21,698 bases of DNA from an uncultured Chryseolinea sp. (GCA_946478915.1 CAMLER010000007.1:1-21698); one strand, 5' to 3'; numbered from the stretch's first letter, positions 8,228 to 16,393 are shown. Notes: generated by a model not told the origin, from the sequence alone. Program-made: numbers and translations.

Positions 8228-8944
8228 TTTTGACGCTACCTTTTTAGTTGTCTTCTTTCTGATCTTCATGTTCAATATTTCAACACCCAGGGCAAAGGCC
8301 ATGGCAAAATAAATATATCCCTTTGGTACATGTACATGCAGACCTTCGACCACGAGAATTAAACCGATCATCATAAGGAACGAAATTGCCAAAATTTTCA
8401 TTGTCGGATGCTCATTGATGAATGTACTAATCCTCCGGGCAAAAATAAGCATCACACCTAACGATATAACAATTGCTATAACGATGATTAACACGTCTTC
8501 TACTAACCCCACGGCGGTTAAAATAGAATCCAGAGAGAATACCAGGTCCAGCAACACAATCTGAACAAGGGCTCCACTAAAGGTTAAAACTTTCACATTT
8601 CTTTCCTCGTGTGAACCCTCGAGTTTCGCATGCATTTCCGAAACACTTTTCGCCAAAAGAAATAACCCCCCCACAATTAAAATTAAATCGCGATAGCTCA
8701 AGGTAAAGTCCCGAACCGTAAAGATTGGCGCGGTGAGACCGATGATCCAGTTAATGGCTAAGAGCAACAATATTCTGACGACGAGCGCAAGTGTAATGCC
8801 GATAGTTCTCGCCTTCGATTGCTGAGACTGCGGGAGGCGGTGGCTGACAATGGAAATGAAAACAATGTTGTCAATCCCTAATACAATTTCCAAAAATGTA
8901 AGCGTAAGAAGGCTTATGAGCGCCTCCGGGGAAAATATGTCCAT
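8222..8944 (-). CDS. TerC-family integral membrane protein
   Basis: The product has 240 residues and about seven predicted membrane segments. The two hallmark acidic motifs of the TerC/YkoY/Alx family are present: LEIVLGIDNIVFI with D25, and LLDLVFSLDSILTAVG with D133 and D139. A hydrophilic loop (about 103-117) separates the halves, and the C-terminus is a basic tail (KIRKKTTKKVASKS). Studied family members affect tellurium resistance, export manganese or supply metal to exported enzymes; which applies here cannot be told. It starts only 3 bases after the MlaD stop, so it is probably the last gene of the mla operon. Its 3-prime end overlaps the convergent aspartic protease gene by 6 bases. 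Confidence 0.9.
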   Translation of the reverse strand: MDIFSPEALISLLTLTFLEIVLGIDNIVFISIVSHRLPQSQQSKARTIGITLALVVRILLLLAINWIIGLTAPIFTVRDFTLSYRDLILIVGGLFLLAKSVSEMHAKLEGSHEERNVKVLTFSGALVQIVLLDLVFSLDSILTAVGLVEDVLIIVIAIVISLGVMLIFARRISTFINEHPTMKILAISFLMMIGLILVVEGLHVHVPKGYIYFAMAFALGVEILNMKIRKKTTKKVASKS

Positions 8945-8947
8945 TTC

Positions 8948-9925
8948 TTAATTATTTTGTTGCTGAGCCCTTTTTTCTTGTTTCCTGAAGTATCCACGAA
9001 ATAAAAAATTATGACGCATCGCTTCCATGTTTTGATCCAGTTTTGCCGACGCGGACCTAGCGTTGTTCAATGTCTTTCGCAGCTTATTGGCAAAAGAACT
9101 GTCAGCCAACAACACCCCGATTGCGTTGTTCTCATCATTAAATTTATCAATCACCTCCTTTAAATCTTCAGACATTTTCTTGGCGTTGCTCCCAACCATT
9201 GCGACATTCGTCAGTGCGCTATCAAAAGTTTCCGCATAGGTCGAATCTTTTATTAGTTTCGTTACAAGTCCCTCCCCGCTATTTATTTCAGAAACCAATT
9301 TTTTCAAATCGGCGGTGGCCTGGCTGGTGTTCTGACTGGCCAATCGCAGTGAACTAATGGTCGCCCTTAAGTCTTCCGACAGCTCACCTTCATTCAACAA
9401 TTCACCAACAACACCTTGTCCTTTATTAATTTTATCAGCGATCAATTTCAAATCATCGGTTAGTGAGCGGGTATTCGAACCCACATCTTTTGCAATATTA
9501 ATAAGATCCTGAGTATCTGTGGGCGAAAGTGAATTAATTGTATCCTGATCGTGTATTGGTTCATTTGCCGAGCCTGGCCTAATAATAACAATTTTGTTTC
9601 CTACCAGGCCGTCGGAACCGATGAAAGCAGTAGCATCCTTACGAATGAAATCGTTTTGCTTATCTTTTAAGGAAAGACTGACCACTACTTTTCCCTCTGA
9701 AATAATCCGAACATTCTTAACTGTACCAATTTTGACCCCCGACAACCAAACATTATCACCCTCTGTCAAACCTTCGACATTCTTAAAAACTGCGGACACC
9801 GTAAAAGTCTTGTTAAAAACATTCCGTTCACTGCCAATATAAAATACGGAAGCGAGGAATAATGCAATACCAGTTAGTACGAAGATGCCAAGCTTTATAT
9901 TTTGTCTATATTCTTTCGGTTCCAT
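8948..9925 (-). CDS. mlaD: MlaD-type MCE-domain lipid transport subunit
   Basis: The product has 325 residues. One N-terminal membrane anchor (about 11-30, KLGIFVLTGIALFLASVFYI) is followed by an MCE domain (about 38-117) with the typical VSAVFKNVEGLTEGDNVWLSGVKIG pattern and FIGSDGLVGNKIV. The remaining 200 residues are helical with recurring LKxLIxxIN and GVLLxDSSFA units (GQGVVGELLNEG, GEGLVTKLIKDS, NAIGVLLADSSFA), as in Bacteroidota MlaD proteins, and should form a long periplasmic coil. In the Mla system MCE rings bind phospholipid and work with the MlaE permease and MlaF ATPase in the inner membrane. The start follows the MlaF stop by 10 bases, and TerC follows 3 bases after the stop. 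Confidence 0.92.
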   Translation of the reverse strand: MEPKEYRQNIKLGIFVLTGIALFLASVFYIGSERNVFNKTFTVSAVFKNVEGLTEGDNVWLSGVKIGTVKNVRIISEGKVVVSLSLKDKQNDFIRKDATAFIGSDGLVGNKIVIIRPGSANEPIHDQDTINSLSPTDTQDLINIAKDVGSNTRSLTDDLKLIADKINKGQGVVGELLNEGELSEDLRATISSLRLASQNTSQATADLKKLVSEINSGEGLVTKLIKDSTYAETFDSALTNVAMVGSNAKKMSEDLKEVIDKFNDENNAIGVLLADSSFANKLRKTLNNARSASAKLDQNMEAMRHNFLFRGYFRKQEKRAQQQNN

Positions 9926-9935
9926 TTTTATAATT

Positions 9936-10712
9936 TTAATAAATGAAGAATTCTTTTAATTCCTGATCGTCACTCTTTTTGAGTTCATCGAACGTACCTT
10001 CCAATTTGTTGTAGCCGCCAAACAAAGCGATGATGCGGTCGGAAGTATTTCGTGCACAACTTATGTCATGGGTAATAATGATAGAGGCAGTGCTGTACTT
10101 ATCTCGCACCTCCATTATCAGATCGTTTATTTCGCCGGATGTCACCGGGTCCAGCCCGGCGGTCGGCTCGTCATAAAGCATAATCTTTGGTTTAAGAATC
10201 AGTGTACGCGCAATGCCCACGCGTTTTTTCATTCCACCGGAAAGCTCTGCCGGCGTTTTATTAATTGCTTTCTCCAGTCCAACATCTCTGAGCGCATCGA
10301 TTACGAGCGTATCTAACTCGTGGCGATCGAAAATTCCCCGGTTACGCTTTAGCGGAAATTCGAGGTTTTCTCTTACGGTCATCGAATCATAAAGTGCGCT
10401 GCCCTGAAAGGAGAATCCAACCTGCTGACGCAACTCGTCAAGTTCTTTGTGGTTCAACGATGGCACGTCGTAGCCGAGCACACTAATTTCACCTGCATCT
10501 GGCTTGAGCAAGCCGACCATACATTTTATTAACACCGATTTCCCAGAGCCTGATCTGCCGAGAATAACAAGATTTTCACGATCATAAAGATCAAGGTTTA
10601 CCTTCCGCAATACTTTTACATCACCAAAGCTTTTCTCAAGGTTCCGGATTTCAACCACCTTTTCAGCACCCTGCGTCACGCCGCCGTTTTCCAACAAAGT
10701 CTTTGTCATCAT
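9936..10712 (-). CDS. mlaF: MlaF-type ABC transporter ATPase
   Basis: The product has 258 residues, the size of a single nucleotide-binding subunit. All ABC motifs are intact: Walker A GRSGSGKS (52-59), Q-loop Q103 in FQGSALYDS, signature LSGGM (157-161), Walker B IMLYDE (177-182) and H-loop H215 in IITHD. The FQGSALYDSMTVRENL stretch and the signature form LSGGMKKRVGIAR are typical of the MlaF/Ttg2A branch and not of drug exporters. It powers lipid movement by the MlaE permease and MlaD. The start codon overlaps the MlaE stop in ATGA (10709-10712), so translation is coupled. A second in-frame Met follows the first directly, so the exact start is uncertain by one residue. Confidence 0.94.
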   Translation of the reverse strand: MMTKTLLENGGVTQGAEKVVEIRNLEKSFGDVKVLRKVNLDLYDRENLVILGRSGSGKSVLIKCMVGLLKPDAGEISVLGYDVPSLNHKELDELRQQVGFSFQGSALYDSMTVRENLEFPLKRNRGIFDRHELDTLVIDALRDVGLEKAINKTPAELSGGMKKRVGIARTLILKPKIMLYDEPTAGLDPVTSGEINDLIMEVRDKYSTASIIITHDISCARNTSDRIIALFGGYNKLEGTFDELKKSDDQELKEFFIY

Positions 10713-11470
10713 CGTCTGAAAAGATTAATTACCTGAAGTGAAACCAGATCAAGAATGAAAATGGAAAGCATTGAAGCAACGACGGCGATATTGGCCGCCT
10801 TACCCACCCCGGTAGTACCCTTATCGGAATGGTATCCAGCATAGCATCCGATGATTCCAATGGCAAATCCAAAGAACGCAGACTTTATCAAAGAAGAAAA
10901 AATGTCCAAATAGGTGATTGATTCTGCGACCTCAGTAAAATATAATAGGAAGCTCGATTTATTGATCATATTAACCATAAAGAAAGAGCCCATCAGGCCG
11001 ACAATGTCCGTGTAAACAACCAGAATGGGTACCATCAATGTAGTGGCTACTACTCTGGATACTACCAGGTATGAGAAAGGCCTGGTTCCCGATACTTCCA
11101 TAGCGTCGATCTGCTCTGAAACCTGCATACTACCGAGCTCGGCTCCTATATTAGATCCAAGCTTTCCCGCACAGATAAGGCCGGTGATCAATGGCCCGAG
11201 CGACCTTACAACTGCTTGCGACACCAACGATGGCAACCACGATTCAGCTCCAAAGGATTGTAGAGAAGGGGTAGATTGTTTTGTGAAGACGATTCCTGCT
11301 ATAAATGCTGTAAAGGTTATCAGGAACCAAGACTTGTTTCCCATTGAAAAACATTGCCGCAGGATCTCTCTTCCTTCGTACGGAGGAAACAGGGCTTCCT
11401 TCAAGAACCGTCTGATAAATCTGTAGATGTCCGCAACATTTGTGAGAAAGTTCTTAGTACTCATCAACAT
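10709..11470 (-). CDS. mlaE: MlaE-type ABC transporter permease
   Basis: The product has 253 residues with about five to six hydrophobic segments. The MlaE family signature is clear at 109-126 (GAELGSMQVSEQIDAMEV followed by SGTRPFSYLVVSRV), preceded by LGPLITGLICAGKLGSNI. An amphipathic N-terminal helix (about 8-30) is usual in the family. In Gram-negative bacteria it forms the membrane channel of the Mla complex, which moves phospholipids between the inner and outer membranes. It is the first gene of the leftward operon; the outer-membrane lipoprotein MlaA, the periplasmic carrier MlaC and the STAS subunit MlaB are not in the window, and in Bacteroidota they are often unlinked or absent. 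Met 1 (11470) and Met 3 (11464) are both possible starts, and neither has a clear Shine-Dalgarno site. Confidence 0.93.
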   Translation of the reverse strand: MLMSTKNFLTNVADIYRFIRRFLKEALFPPYEGREILRQCFSMGNKSWFLITFTAFIAGIVFTKQSTPSLQSFGAESWLPSLVSQAVVRSLGPLITGLICAGKLGSNIGAELGSMQVSEQIDAMEVSGTRPFSYLVVSRVVATTLMVPILVVYTDIVGLMGSFFMVNMINKSSFLLYFTEVAESITYLDIFSSLIKSAFFGFAIGIIGCYAGYHSDKGTTGVGKAANIAVVASMLSIFILDLVSLQVINLFRR

Positions 11471-11603
11471 TTAATTTCCATCTGCTAATGGAAAATACGT
11501 GCCATCTTAAAAGCGCATATGTATTGCGTAAAAAGCTGCGATTATCATGTGGGAGAAACGAGTTATGTGGAAATGTCTACACACTTCCATTCGGGTAGGT
11601 AAT

Positions 11604-12122
11604 CTACGCTTTTCTACCGGGCAACTTTTTTTTGCGCGTGTGAATTTGATCTGCCTCATCAAGCGAGTGTGAACTAAACAAATCATTTTCGTTTTCTGCC
11701 AGTTCCGACAACTTGATATAAAATTTTTTCAACACCATTAACTCGTCCTCTGTTAAATCCTCAATGTCAATCAGCCTGTTGCTCGCCAGTTCCTGGCAGG
11801 CAATCAATTCATTAAGTTTTAACTGCAACGCGAGTGTGTCTTTATTTTGTGACTGTTGTATTATGAAAACCATTAAAAAGGTAATAACGGTAGTTCCGGT
11901 ATTAATGATGAGTTGCCATGTATCAGAGTAATCGAAGAAAGGGCCGCTAGCTGCCCAAACAATGATTAACGCAAATGCTATGATTGACGTAACTGGCCTT
12001 CCAGCCGCCCGGGTGACTGCGGTAGAAATTCGATCGAAAATATTGGATTTGTTGTGAGGAATACGAATGCGCGCTTTCTGATTTGCACCTTTTCCGTTGG
12101 CCCCTTTACCATTCTTTTTCAT
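11604..12122 (-). CDS. Low-affinity iron permease family (PF04120) membrane protein
   Basis: The product is 172 residues from the ATG at 12122. A basic, Gly/Asn/Lys-rich N-terminus (about 1-30) leads into two membrane segments: VTSIIAFALIIVWAASGPFF (about 44-63) and, after DYSDTWQLIINTGTTVITF, LMVFIIQQSQNKD (about 72-92). A cytoplasmic helix with LQLKLNELI follows. This matches the short bacterial PF04120 family, named after yeast Fet4. Iron transport has not been shown for these short bacterial members, so the name is provisional. The longer frame starts with TTG at 12149 and is less likely than the ATG. It lies 50 bases after topoisomerase IB on the same strand and may be cotranscribed. Confidence 0.78.
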   Translation of the reverse strand: MKKNGKGANGKGANQKARIRIPHNKSNIFDRISTAVTRAAGRPVTSIIAFALIIVWAASGPFFDYSDTWQLIINTGTTVITFLMVFIIQQSQNKDTLALQLKLNELIACQELASNRLIDIEDLTEDELMVLKKFYIKLSELAENENDLFSSHSLDEADQIHTRKKKLPGRKA

Positions 12123-12172
12123 ATTGATTTTTTTGGTAGAGGGGTGCAATAACTATGCAAGGCGTACAGTGC

Positions 12173-13210
12173 TCATATTCGTCTTAGGATTTTCATCAAA
12201 ACCTTTTCTTCCTGAGTTAGGTCGCTATGGTCGTCCGGTCTTTCGATGGCTTCAAGTTCCTTCAAATAACGCTGAAGGTTATCTTCTTCATATAACCGAA
12301 TGATTTCCGGGTGTACATAATACTTTTTGCATATGGTCCGGGTGTTACCAAGTTTTGAGCTAACCTCATCCAATGCAGAAACTATATTTTTCTTTTTTTC
12401 CGCCTGGGTTTGCGCTTTACCAAGCGCCTTAAATGAACTGAGGATCGAAAGCGTTCCAGCCCAGGTGCGAAAGTCTTTTGCTGAAAAGTCTTTCCCGGTT
12501 GCCTCCCGTATGTAATTATTGATCATTCCCGAATCGATGGTGTTTCTGACTCCATTCTCATCAATATATTGAAACAACTCCTTACCCGGAATATCCTTGC
12601 AAGCCTGAACGATCTTTGCCAGGCGCTTATTTTTCAGCGTTACAGAGTGATACACACCCTTCTTTCCCTTAAATGAGAATTTCAAAGTGGCACCATTGAT
12701 ATCAACATGACCGTCCTTTAATGTTGTTAATCCGTATGACCCATAGAGCTTTTCATATTCGCTATTTCCTATACGTATAAAAGTGCGTTCCATAAGACTA
12801 ACAACTGTAGCCAGCACTTTTTCTTTTGAAAGGTTAGAATGCGATATATCATCCTCCATTTTTTTTCTCATCTGCGGCAACACCTTCCCAAACTCATAAA
12901 GGCGATGAAACTTTGTTTGATTTCGTACCGCATTCCAGTTGGGGTGATATTTATACTGCTTCCGATTTTTGATATCGTATCCAGTAACTTGAATATGTCC
13001 ATGCACGTTTGGACAAATCCACACGCGCGTCCATGCGGGCGGAATGACTAATTTCTTGATGCGGAGGAGAATTTCTTTGTCCTTAACGGACGCCCCATTG
13101 TACAAATACCGGAACCCGGTTCCATGCTTTTCGCGGATGATCCCGGGGCTGCCGTCGGTAACGTATTCAAGGCTGGCAATTGCAGCCGTACGTTTATAAT
13201 TCCGATGCAT
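12173..13210 (-). CDS. DNA topoisomerase IB (poxvirus-like)
   Basis: The product is 345 residues from the ATG at 13210. It has an N-terminal clamp domain (VTDGSPGIIREKHGTGFRYL to HIQVTGYDIKNRKQYKYHP) and a catalytic domain. Candidate active-site residues are R146 (FIRIGNSEYEK), K183 (SFKGKKG), R248 (DFRTWAGT) and the nucleophile Y298 (CKKYYVHPEII). These correspond to the Arg-Lys-Arg-Tyr set of the vaccinia and Deinococcus enzymes, in which the tyrosine joins to the 3-prime phosphate to relax supercoils without ATP. The length fits bacterial type IB enzymes. A GTG at 13240 would add ten residues, but the ATG is preferred. It opens the leftward run that continues with the PF04120 gene. Bacterial TopIB genes often lie in accessory or stress-related neighbourhoods, which fits here. 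Confidence 0.93.
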   Translation of the reverse strand: MHRNYKRTAAIASLEYVTDGSPGIIREKHGTGFRYLYNGASVKDKEILLRIKKLVIPPAWTRVWICPNVHGHIQVTGYDIKNRKQYKYHPNWNAVRNQTKFHRLYEFGKVLPQMRKKMEDDISHSNLSKEKVLATVVSLMERTFIRIGNSEYEKLYGSYGLTTLKDGHVDINGATLKFSFKGKKGVYHSVTLKNKRLAKIVQACKDIPGKELFQYIDENGVRNTIDSGMINNYIREATGKDFSAKDFRTWAGTLSILSSFKALGKAQTQAEKKKNIVSALDEVSSKLGNTRTICKKYYVHPEIIRLYEEDNLQRYLKELEAIERPDDHSDLTQEEKVLMKILRRI

Positions 13211-13514
13211 TTTGATCGACTCAATTCGCGTTATATGCACGGGATTTTCAGATCTGTTGACTAATGTTAATACTTAATATTAAGGTTATTATTAAATGAA
13301 ACCAATATTGCAAACATTGTGGTCGCCAAAGTGAAGCAAGAAGAGATGACCGTAATCCAATCATTATTAAGATAACTATAACATAAACGGTTAAATGTGA
13401 CAGCGGGAACTTCTGGTGCGGGACCGGCGGAGCGCAACCTGCGGGCTGCCGACTTTACAGCGGGGAACATATTTAAAGGGCGTTAACGGTTATTTTAATG
13501 GTTTTACGAAATCT
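13211..13514. other. Intergenic stretch upstream of topoisomerase IB
   Basis: These 304 bases are A/T-rich near 13258-13310 (TAATACTTAATATTAAGG and similar) and G/C-rich near 13400-13470. Short open frames on both strands have no protein-like features. The leader and promoter of the topoisomerase gene should lie here, but I found no definite motif. Confidence 0.5.
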
Positions 13515-13868
13515 CTATTTTTTTGTTTTTTGGATATCTTCTACCTCACGTATGAAATTGTTAATTTTTACATCGGCGTACGCACCATAAGCGTCAACTA
13601 AAATACCCTTTCTTCCATCCGTAGTTTCAATCCAATAAAGAATTGCATTATCCTGGGGATCAGAATATCCCTCGAATCTGTGAAAGTTGGGAATGTGAAT
13701 TTCAGAAGCTGGATAATACTTGCTTTCCATCTCATCGGTCAATCCACGAGACGTGATTTTGAAATTCTCGGTATAACCTTGTTTTAAAGCAATATTTATT
13801 TTTTCACTTAGAGTCGGCATCTTTTCAGTAGAGTCGAATTTATCACGTTCGTTGACTGTTGCTTTCAT
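13515..13868 (-). CDS. Conserved small protein of unknown function
   Basis: The product has 117 residues. The core (MPTLSEKINIALKQGYTENF, then a YYPASEI segment, FHRFEGYSDPQDNAILYWIE and DGRKGILVDAYGAYAD) reads as a compact alpha/beta domain with conserved-looking Gly, Asp and aromatic residues and no signal peptide, so it is probably cytoplasmic. I recall similar short proteins in Bacteroidota, sometimes labelled phosphoribosylpyrophosphate synthetase; that label is not supported here, since no PRPP-synthase motif is present. The ATG at 13868 follows GAGG at a workable distance, although an internal Met at residue 17 is where the conserved part begins. It is a monocistronic gene between topoisomerase IB and the ferritin-like gene, within the stress group. 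No function assigned. Confidence 0.78.
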   Translation of the reverse strand: MKATVNERDKFDSTEKMPTLSEKINIALKQGYTENFKITSRGLTDEMESKYYPASEIHIPNFHRFEGYSDPQDNAILYWIETTDGRKGILVDAYGAYADVKINNFIREVEDIQKTKK

Positions 13869-14042
13869 AATACTTTTTCCTCAGAGTGGTTTAAAAATCT
13901 TGCCAAACTCAAAAACCTCTACTTTCTACACAAAAAAGGCGTGGAAAATGTGGAATAGCGACCACAATTTTTTTTGTATGGTGCAATTGTCTACATGATG
14001 GAGATCTACTCTCCTTTTCTACTTCAAATTTGAGTTCATAAA

Positions 14043-14069
14043 AAAAGCCATCCTTTAGGGATGGCTTTT
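14043..14069 (-). terminator. Rho-independent terminator of the ferritin-like gene
   Basis: AGCCATCC (14046-14053) pairs with GGATGGCT (14059-14066) around a five-base loop. Read leftward, the stem is followed by a run of seven T. It lies 20 bases beyond the stop codon of the DUF892 gene. Confidence 0.88.
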
Positions 14070-14086
14070 CAGCAGGCGTAGGTTTA

Positions 14087-14656
14087 TTAAACTTCTTCCT
14101 CATCTACTTCACATGCAAGTAGATTTATTTTTTCTGCCAACTCAGTTAATTTAACATCAGTTTCAGCTTCTTCATCCTTTATTTCTTCTAATATTTCCGC
14201 GCATTGAGCCATACCCAGTACGTTGGCCATAGTACGCAATGTACCATATGCAGAAATTTCGTAGTGCTCAACCTTTTGAGCAGCGCCGATCAGCGCGGCA
14301 TCGCGCGCATGACCTTCTTCATACTCCTCAATTTGTTCCTCGCCCTCTTTAATTAATCCCTCCATTGCCTCACATTTTTTGGCAACGGCTTTTTTGCCAA
14401 GAAGCTCAAAGCATTTCTCTAATTTTTCTATTTGAGATTCTGTTTCCTGTTGATGAGTCTCGAAGGCATCTTTCAATTCTTCATTGTAAGCTGCCTTTGA
14501 AAGCTTACCAAGCGCCTTTGTCAAGTGCTTCTCCGCCCAATAAATATCTTTTAAGGTAGCTTCAAAAATATCTTCCAGCGTTTCTTTATTGCTTGTACTG
14601 CGGCTTTTCGCTGTCTTTGACGCAGTGGTTGACGATGAGGCAGATTTAGTTTTCAT
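14087..14656 (-). CDS. YciE/YciF-type ferritin-like protein (DUF892)
   Basis: The product has 189 residues. A Ser/Thr/Lys/Ala-rich tail (1-24) precedes a four-helix bundle starting ETLEDIFEATLKDIYWAEKHL. Candidate metal ligands are spaced as in the DUF892 ferritin-like family: E42, H68/E71 (ETHQQETESQIEKLE), E130/H131 (KVEHYEISAYGTL) and the E-rich helix around 161-168 (DEEAETDVKLTELA). Enterobacterial YciE and YciF are stress-induced, and family members bind a di-iron or similar centre. The biochemical role is unsettled (oxidative or osmotic protection is usual). The basic, disordered N-terminus could bind DNA, as in Dps-type proteins, but this is an inference. The leader is A-rich (AAAAAAAGAAAAAA before ATG) and the gene has its own terminator. 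Confidence 0.9.
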   Translation of the reverse strand: MKTKSASSSTTASKTAKSRSTSNKETLEDIFEATLKDIYWAEKHLTKALGKLSKAAYNEELKDAFETHQQETESQIEKLEKCFELLGKKAVAKKCEAMEGLIKEGEEQIEEYEEGHARDAALIGAAQKVEHYEISAYGTLRTMANVLGMAQCAEILEEIKDEEAETDVKLTELAEKINLLACEVDEEEV

Positions 14657-14796
14657 TTTTTTCTTTTTTTAGGGTTAACATTTTTTTGGTAAATGGGGAA
14701 TCGGCGAAAAACATACCAGAGCTTTTTAACGCGGGAACCGGAAAAATCTCAAGAAAGCTGAGGTTATTTTTCTACAAATGAGCATCCTCCTACCCA

Positions 14797-15660
14797 TCAC
14801 GCATTCACAATTTCTCCGCCGTTTGGATGAAGTATTTGCCCTGTAAAATATGACGCTTCATCACTTCCCAGGAAAACATATGCATAAGCAATCTCCACCG
14901 GATCAGCCGCTCGCTTTAAGGGTGTATCTGATCCAAACGTTGCTACATGTTTTGCACTAAACGTACTGGGAATTAAAGGTGTCCATACAGGACCCGGCGC
15001 CACGCCATTCACTCTGATTCCCTTGTCAGCGAAATATGCGGCCATGGAGCGAACCATCGACACAATTGCACCTTTTGTTGCAGCATAGTCTATAAGATGG
15101 GAGCTGCCACGATAAGCAGTAACCGATGTCGTGTTAATTATTGCAGCGCCTTTTCGAAGAAATTTCTCCGCTGCTTTTATCAAATAGAATTGCGAGAAAA
15201 CATTTACTTCAAATGTTCGCGCAAATTGACGAGTTGTGATTTTAGATAATTTTTCCTGAGGTGCCTGAACGGCTGCGTTATTGATCAGGATATCGATTTT
15301 TCCCCAGGTGTCGATGACGGTTTTAACAATCTTTTTGCAATGGGTTTCATCACTGATATCGCCGGCGATGAGCTTACAAACACCACCAAGCTCTTTAATT
15401 CGTCTTGCAGTATCCTTCGCATCGCGATGGTCCTTGTGATATGCGATGCACACATCTGCGCCTTCTTTCACAAAAGCAATTGCGACCGCCCTTCCGATTC
15501 CACTATCACCACCTGTAATGACGGCAACCTTTCCCTCAAGTCGCTGATACTTTTTTTCTTTCTCATACACAGGTTCGGGCCGCATTTTAGCTTCCTTTCC
15601 CTGGGTTGACCTGACCACTTGTGAAGGTCTTAATTTTTTTTTGGGGCTGGATTTCTGCAT
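14797..15660 (-). CDS. Short-chain dehydrogenase, general stress protein 39-like
   Basis: The product has 287 residues. After a 40-residue basic N-terminal extension (KKKLRPSQVVRSTQGKEAKM) there is a complete Rossmann fold: TGGDSGIG (49-56) for the dinucleotide, NNAA (127-130), N153, and the catalytic S179, Y192 and K196 (YAATKGA). The N-terminal extension and the TGGDSGIGRAVA form place it with the YhdF/YdaD (GSP39) branch of stress-induced oxidoreductases. The substrate is not known; aldehyde or alcohol oxidation or reduction with NAD(P) is likely. It starts one base after the stop codon of the PPOX-fold gene, so the two are cotranscribed and translationally coupled. The basic extension is odd for a cytoplasmic enzyme but usual for this branch. 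Confidence 0.92.
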   Translation of the reverse strand: MQKSSPKKKLRPSQVVRSTQGKEAKMRPEPVYEKEKKYQRLEGKVAVITGGDSGIGRAVAIAFVKEGADVCIAYHKDHRDAKDTARRIKELGGVCKLIAGDISDETHCKKIVKTVIDTWGKIDILINNAAVQAPQEKLSKITTRQFARTFEVNVFSQFYLIKAAEKFLRKGAAIINTTSVTAYRGSSHLIDYAATKGAIVSMVRSMAAYFADKGIRVNGVAPGPVWTPLIPSTFSAKHVATFGSDTPLKRAADPVEIAYAYVFLGSDEASYFTGQILHPNGGEIVNA

Positions 15661-15661
15661 A

Positions 15662-16153
15662 TCATCTCAATGTCATACGATCATGTTCTCCCATGGAGGG
15701 TTGTGTACCCATCACAGCAGAAGAAAGCATCTTGATATAGGTTAAAATTTTGCTGTCGTCGTTTGCCCAATACTCGATACCCATCGGCCGAACAGTGAGC
15801 AATGCGAGCGATGGATCTTTTAGGCCCTTGGGAAACCACGCCTTGACAAACGGATTAAACAATTCCTTCATCCGTTGTGGATTAAAAACAAGTTGTGCCA
15901 TTCCCTCCATAGTCAGGTAGATACTGTCGCTTTCATTGATGTAAATTAGCTGGACAGACGAATCCCGTCGAATATCTTCGGCCTTCCAGGAATCTTTTGA
16001 AGTGAAAAACCATATCACACCTTCATCGTCAATATCAACATGTGACATTGGGCGAAATTTCATAAATCCATCTTCCGATGTACCCAGCATGCAAACCCTC
16101 GAGCGGCTAACGAGCTCTTTGATTTTTTCTATCTGATTCGGTTCCATAAGCAT
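15662..16153 (-). CDS. PPOX-fold flavin protein, general stress protein 26-like
   Basis: The product is 163 residues from the ATG at 16153 (a second ATG at 16147 is also possible, and the longer frame starts with TTG). The split beta-barrel of the pyridoxamine-5-phosphate-oxidase family is recognisable: RVCMLGTSEDGFMKFRPMSHVDIDDEGVIWFFTS, SSVQLIYINESDSIYLTMEGMAQL, and WFPKGLKDPSLALLTVRPMGIEYW. This is the arrangement of GSP26/YzzA-type proteins, which bind FMN or a related flavin; they are not true PNP oxidases, since the substrate residues differ. The final LSSAVMGTQPSMGEHDRMTL is a common C-terminal tail. It is the first gene of a two-gene operon with the SDR enzyme (1-base gap), which suggests a shared redox role under stress. 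Confidence 0.88.
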   Translation of the reverse strand: MLMEPNQIEKIKELVSRSRVCMLGTSEDGFMKFRPMSHVDIDDEGVIWFFTSKDSWKAEDIRRDSSVQLIYINESDSIYLTMEGMAQLVFNPQRMKELFNPFVKAWFPKGLKDPSLALLTVRPMGIEYWANDDSKILTYIKMLSSAVMGTQPSMGEHDRMTLR

Positions 16154-16345
16154 AATCTCTATCAAAAAAGTAACGAGAAAAAAATTTGTTTTTAGTTGTT
16201 AATCACTTGATGGCGATTTCACTGATCCGCCACGAAATCTCAGTTATTCAAAATTCAATCCGACTAACTTATTGTCAATCTTTGTCATTCTTGAAACAAA
16301 GGCTACCAAAGGCCAACAGTCTGCTCCGTTCCGAACAAATTAAAT

Positions 16346-16393
16346 CACCTAAGCACCGCGTCACCTAAACACCTAAACACCTAAACACTTAAA
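16346..16393. repeat. Tandem repeat of an 8-base unit
   Basis: Three perfect copies of CACCTAAA (16362-16385) are followed by a variant CACTTAAA (16386-16393), with a degenerate CACCTAAG at 16346-16353. The array lies immediately downstream of the OmpA-lipoprotein stop codon, so the mRNA reads repeated TTTAGGTG. It has no hairpin symmetry. It is a candidate slipped-strand variable repeat without an obvious coding consequence. Confidence 0.85.

Noticed and set aside
13267..13470. 67-codon minus-strand frame upstream of topoisomerase IB
   Set aside because: No motif and no ribosome binding site; it covers the A/T-rich region likely to hold the topoisomerase promoter.
13909..14103. 64-codon minus-strand frame between the 117-residue gene and the ferritin-like gene
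   Set aside because: It runs through the rho-independent terminator at 14043-14069 and overlaps the 3-prime end of the ferritin-like gene.
14741..14771. Weak hairpin after the SDR gene that could terminate leftward transcription
   Set aside because: Only four to five base pairs with a T-run; too weak to call as a terminator.
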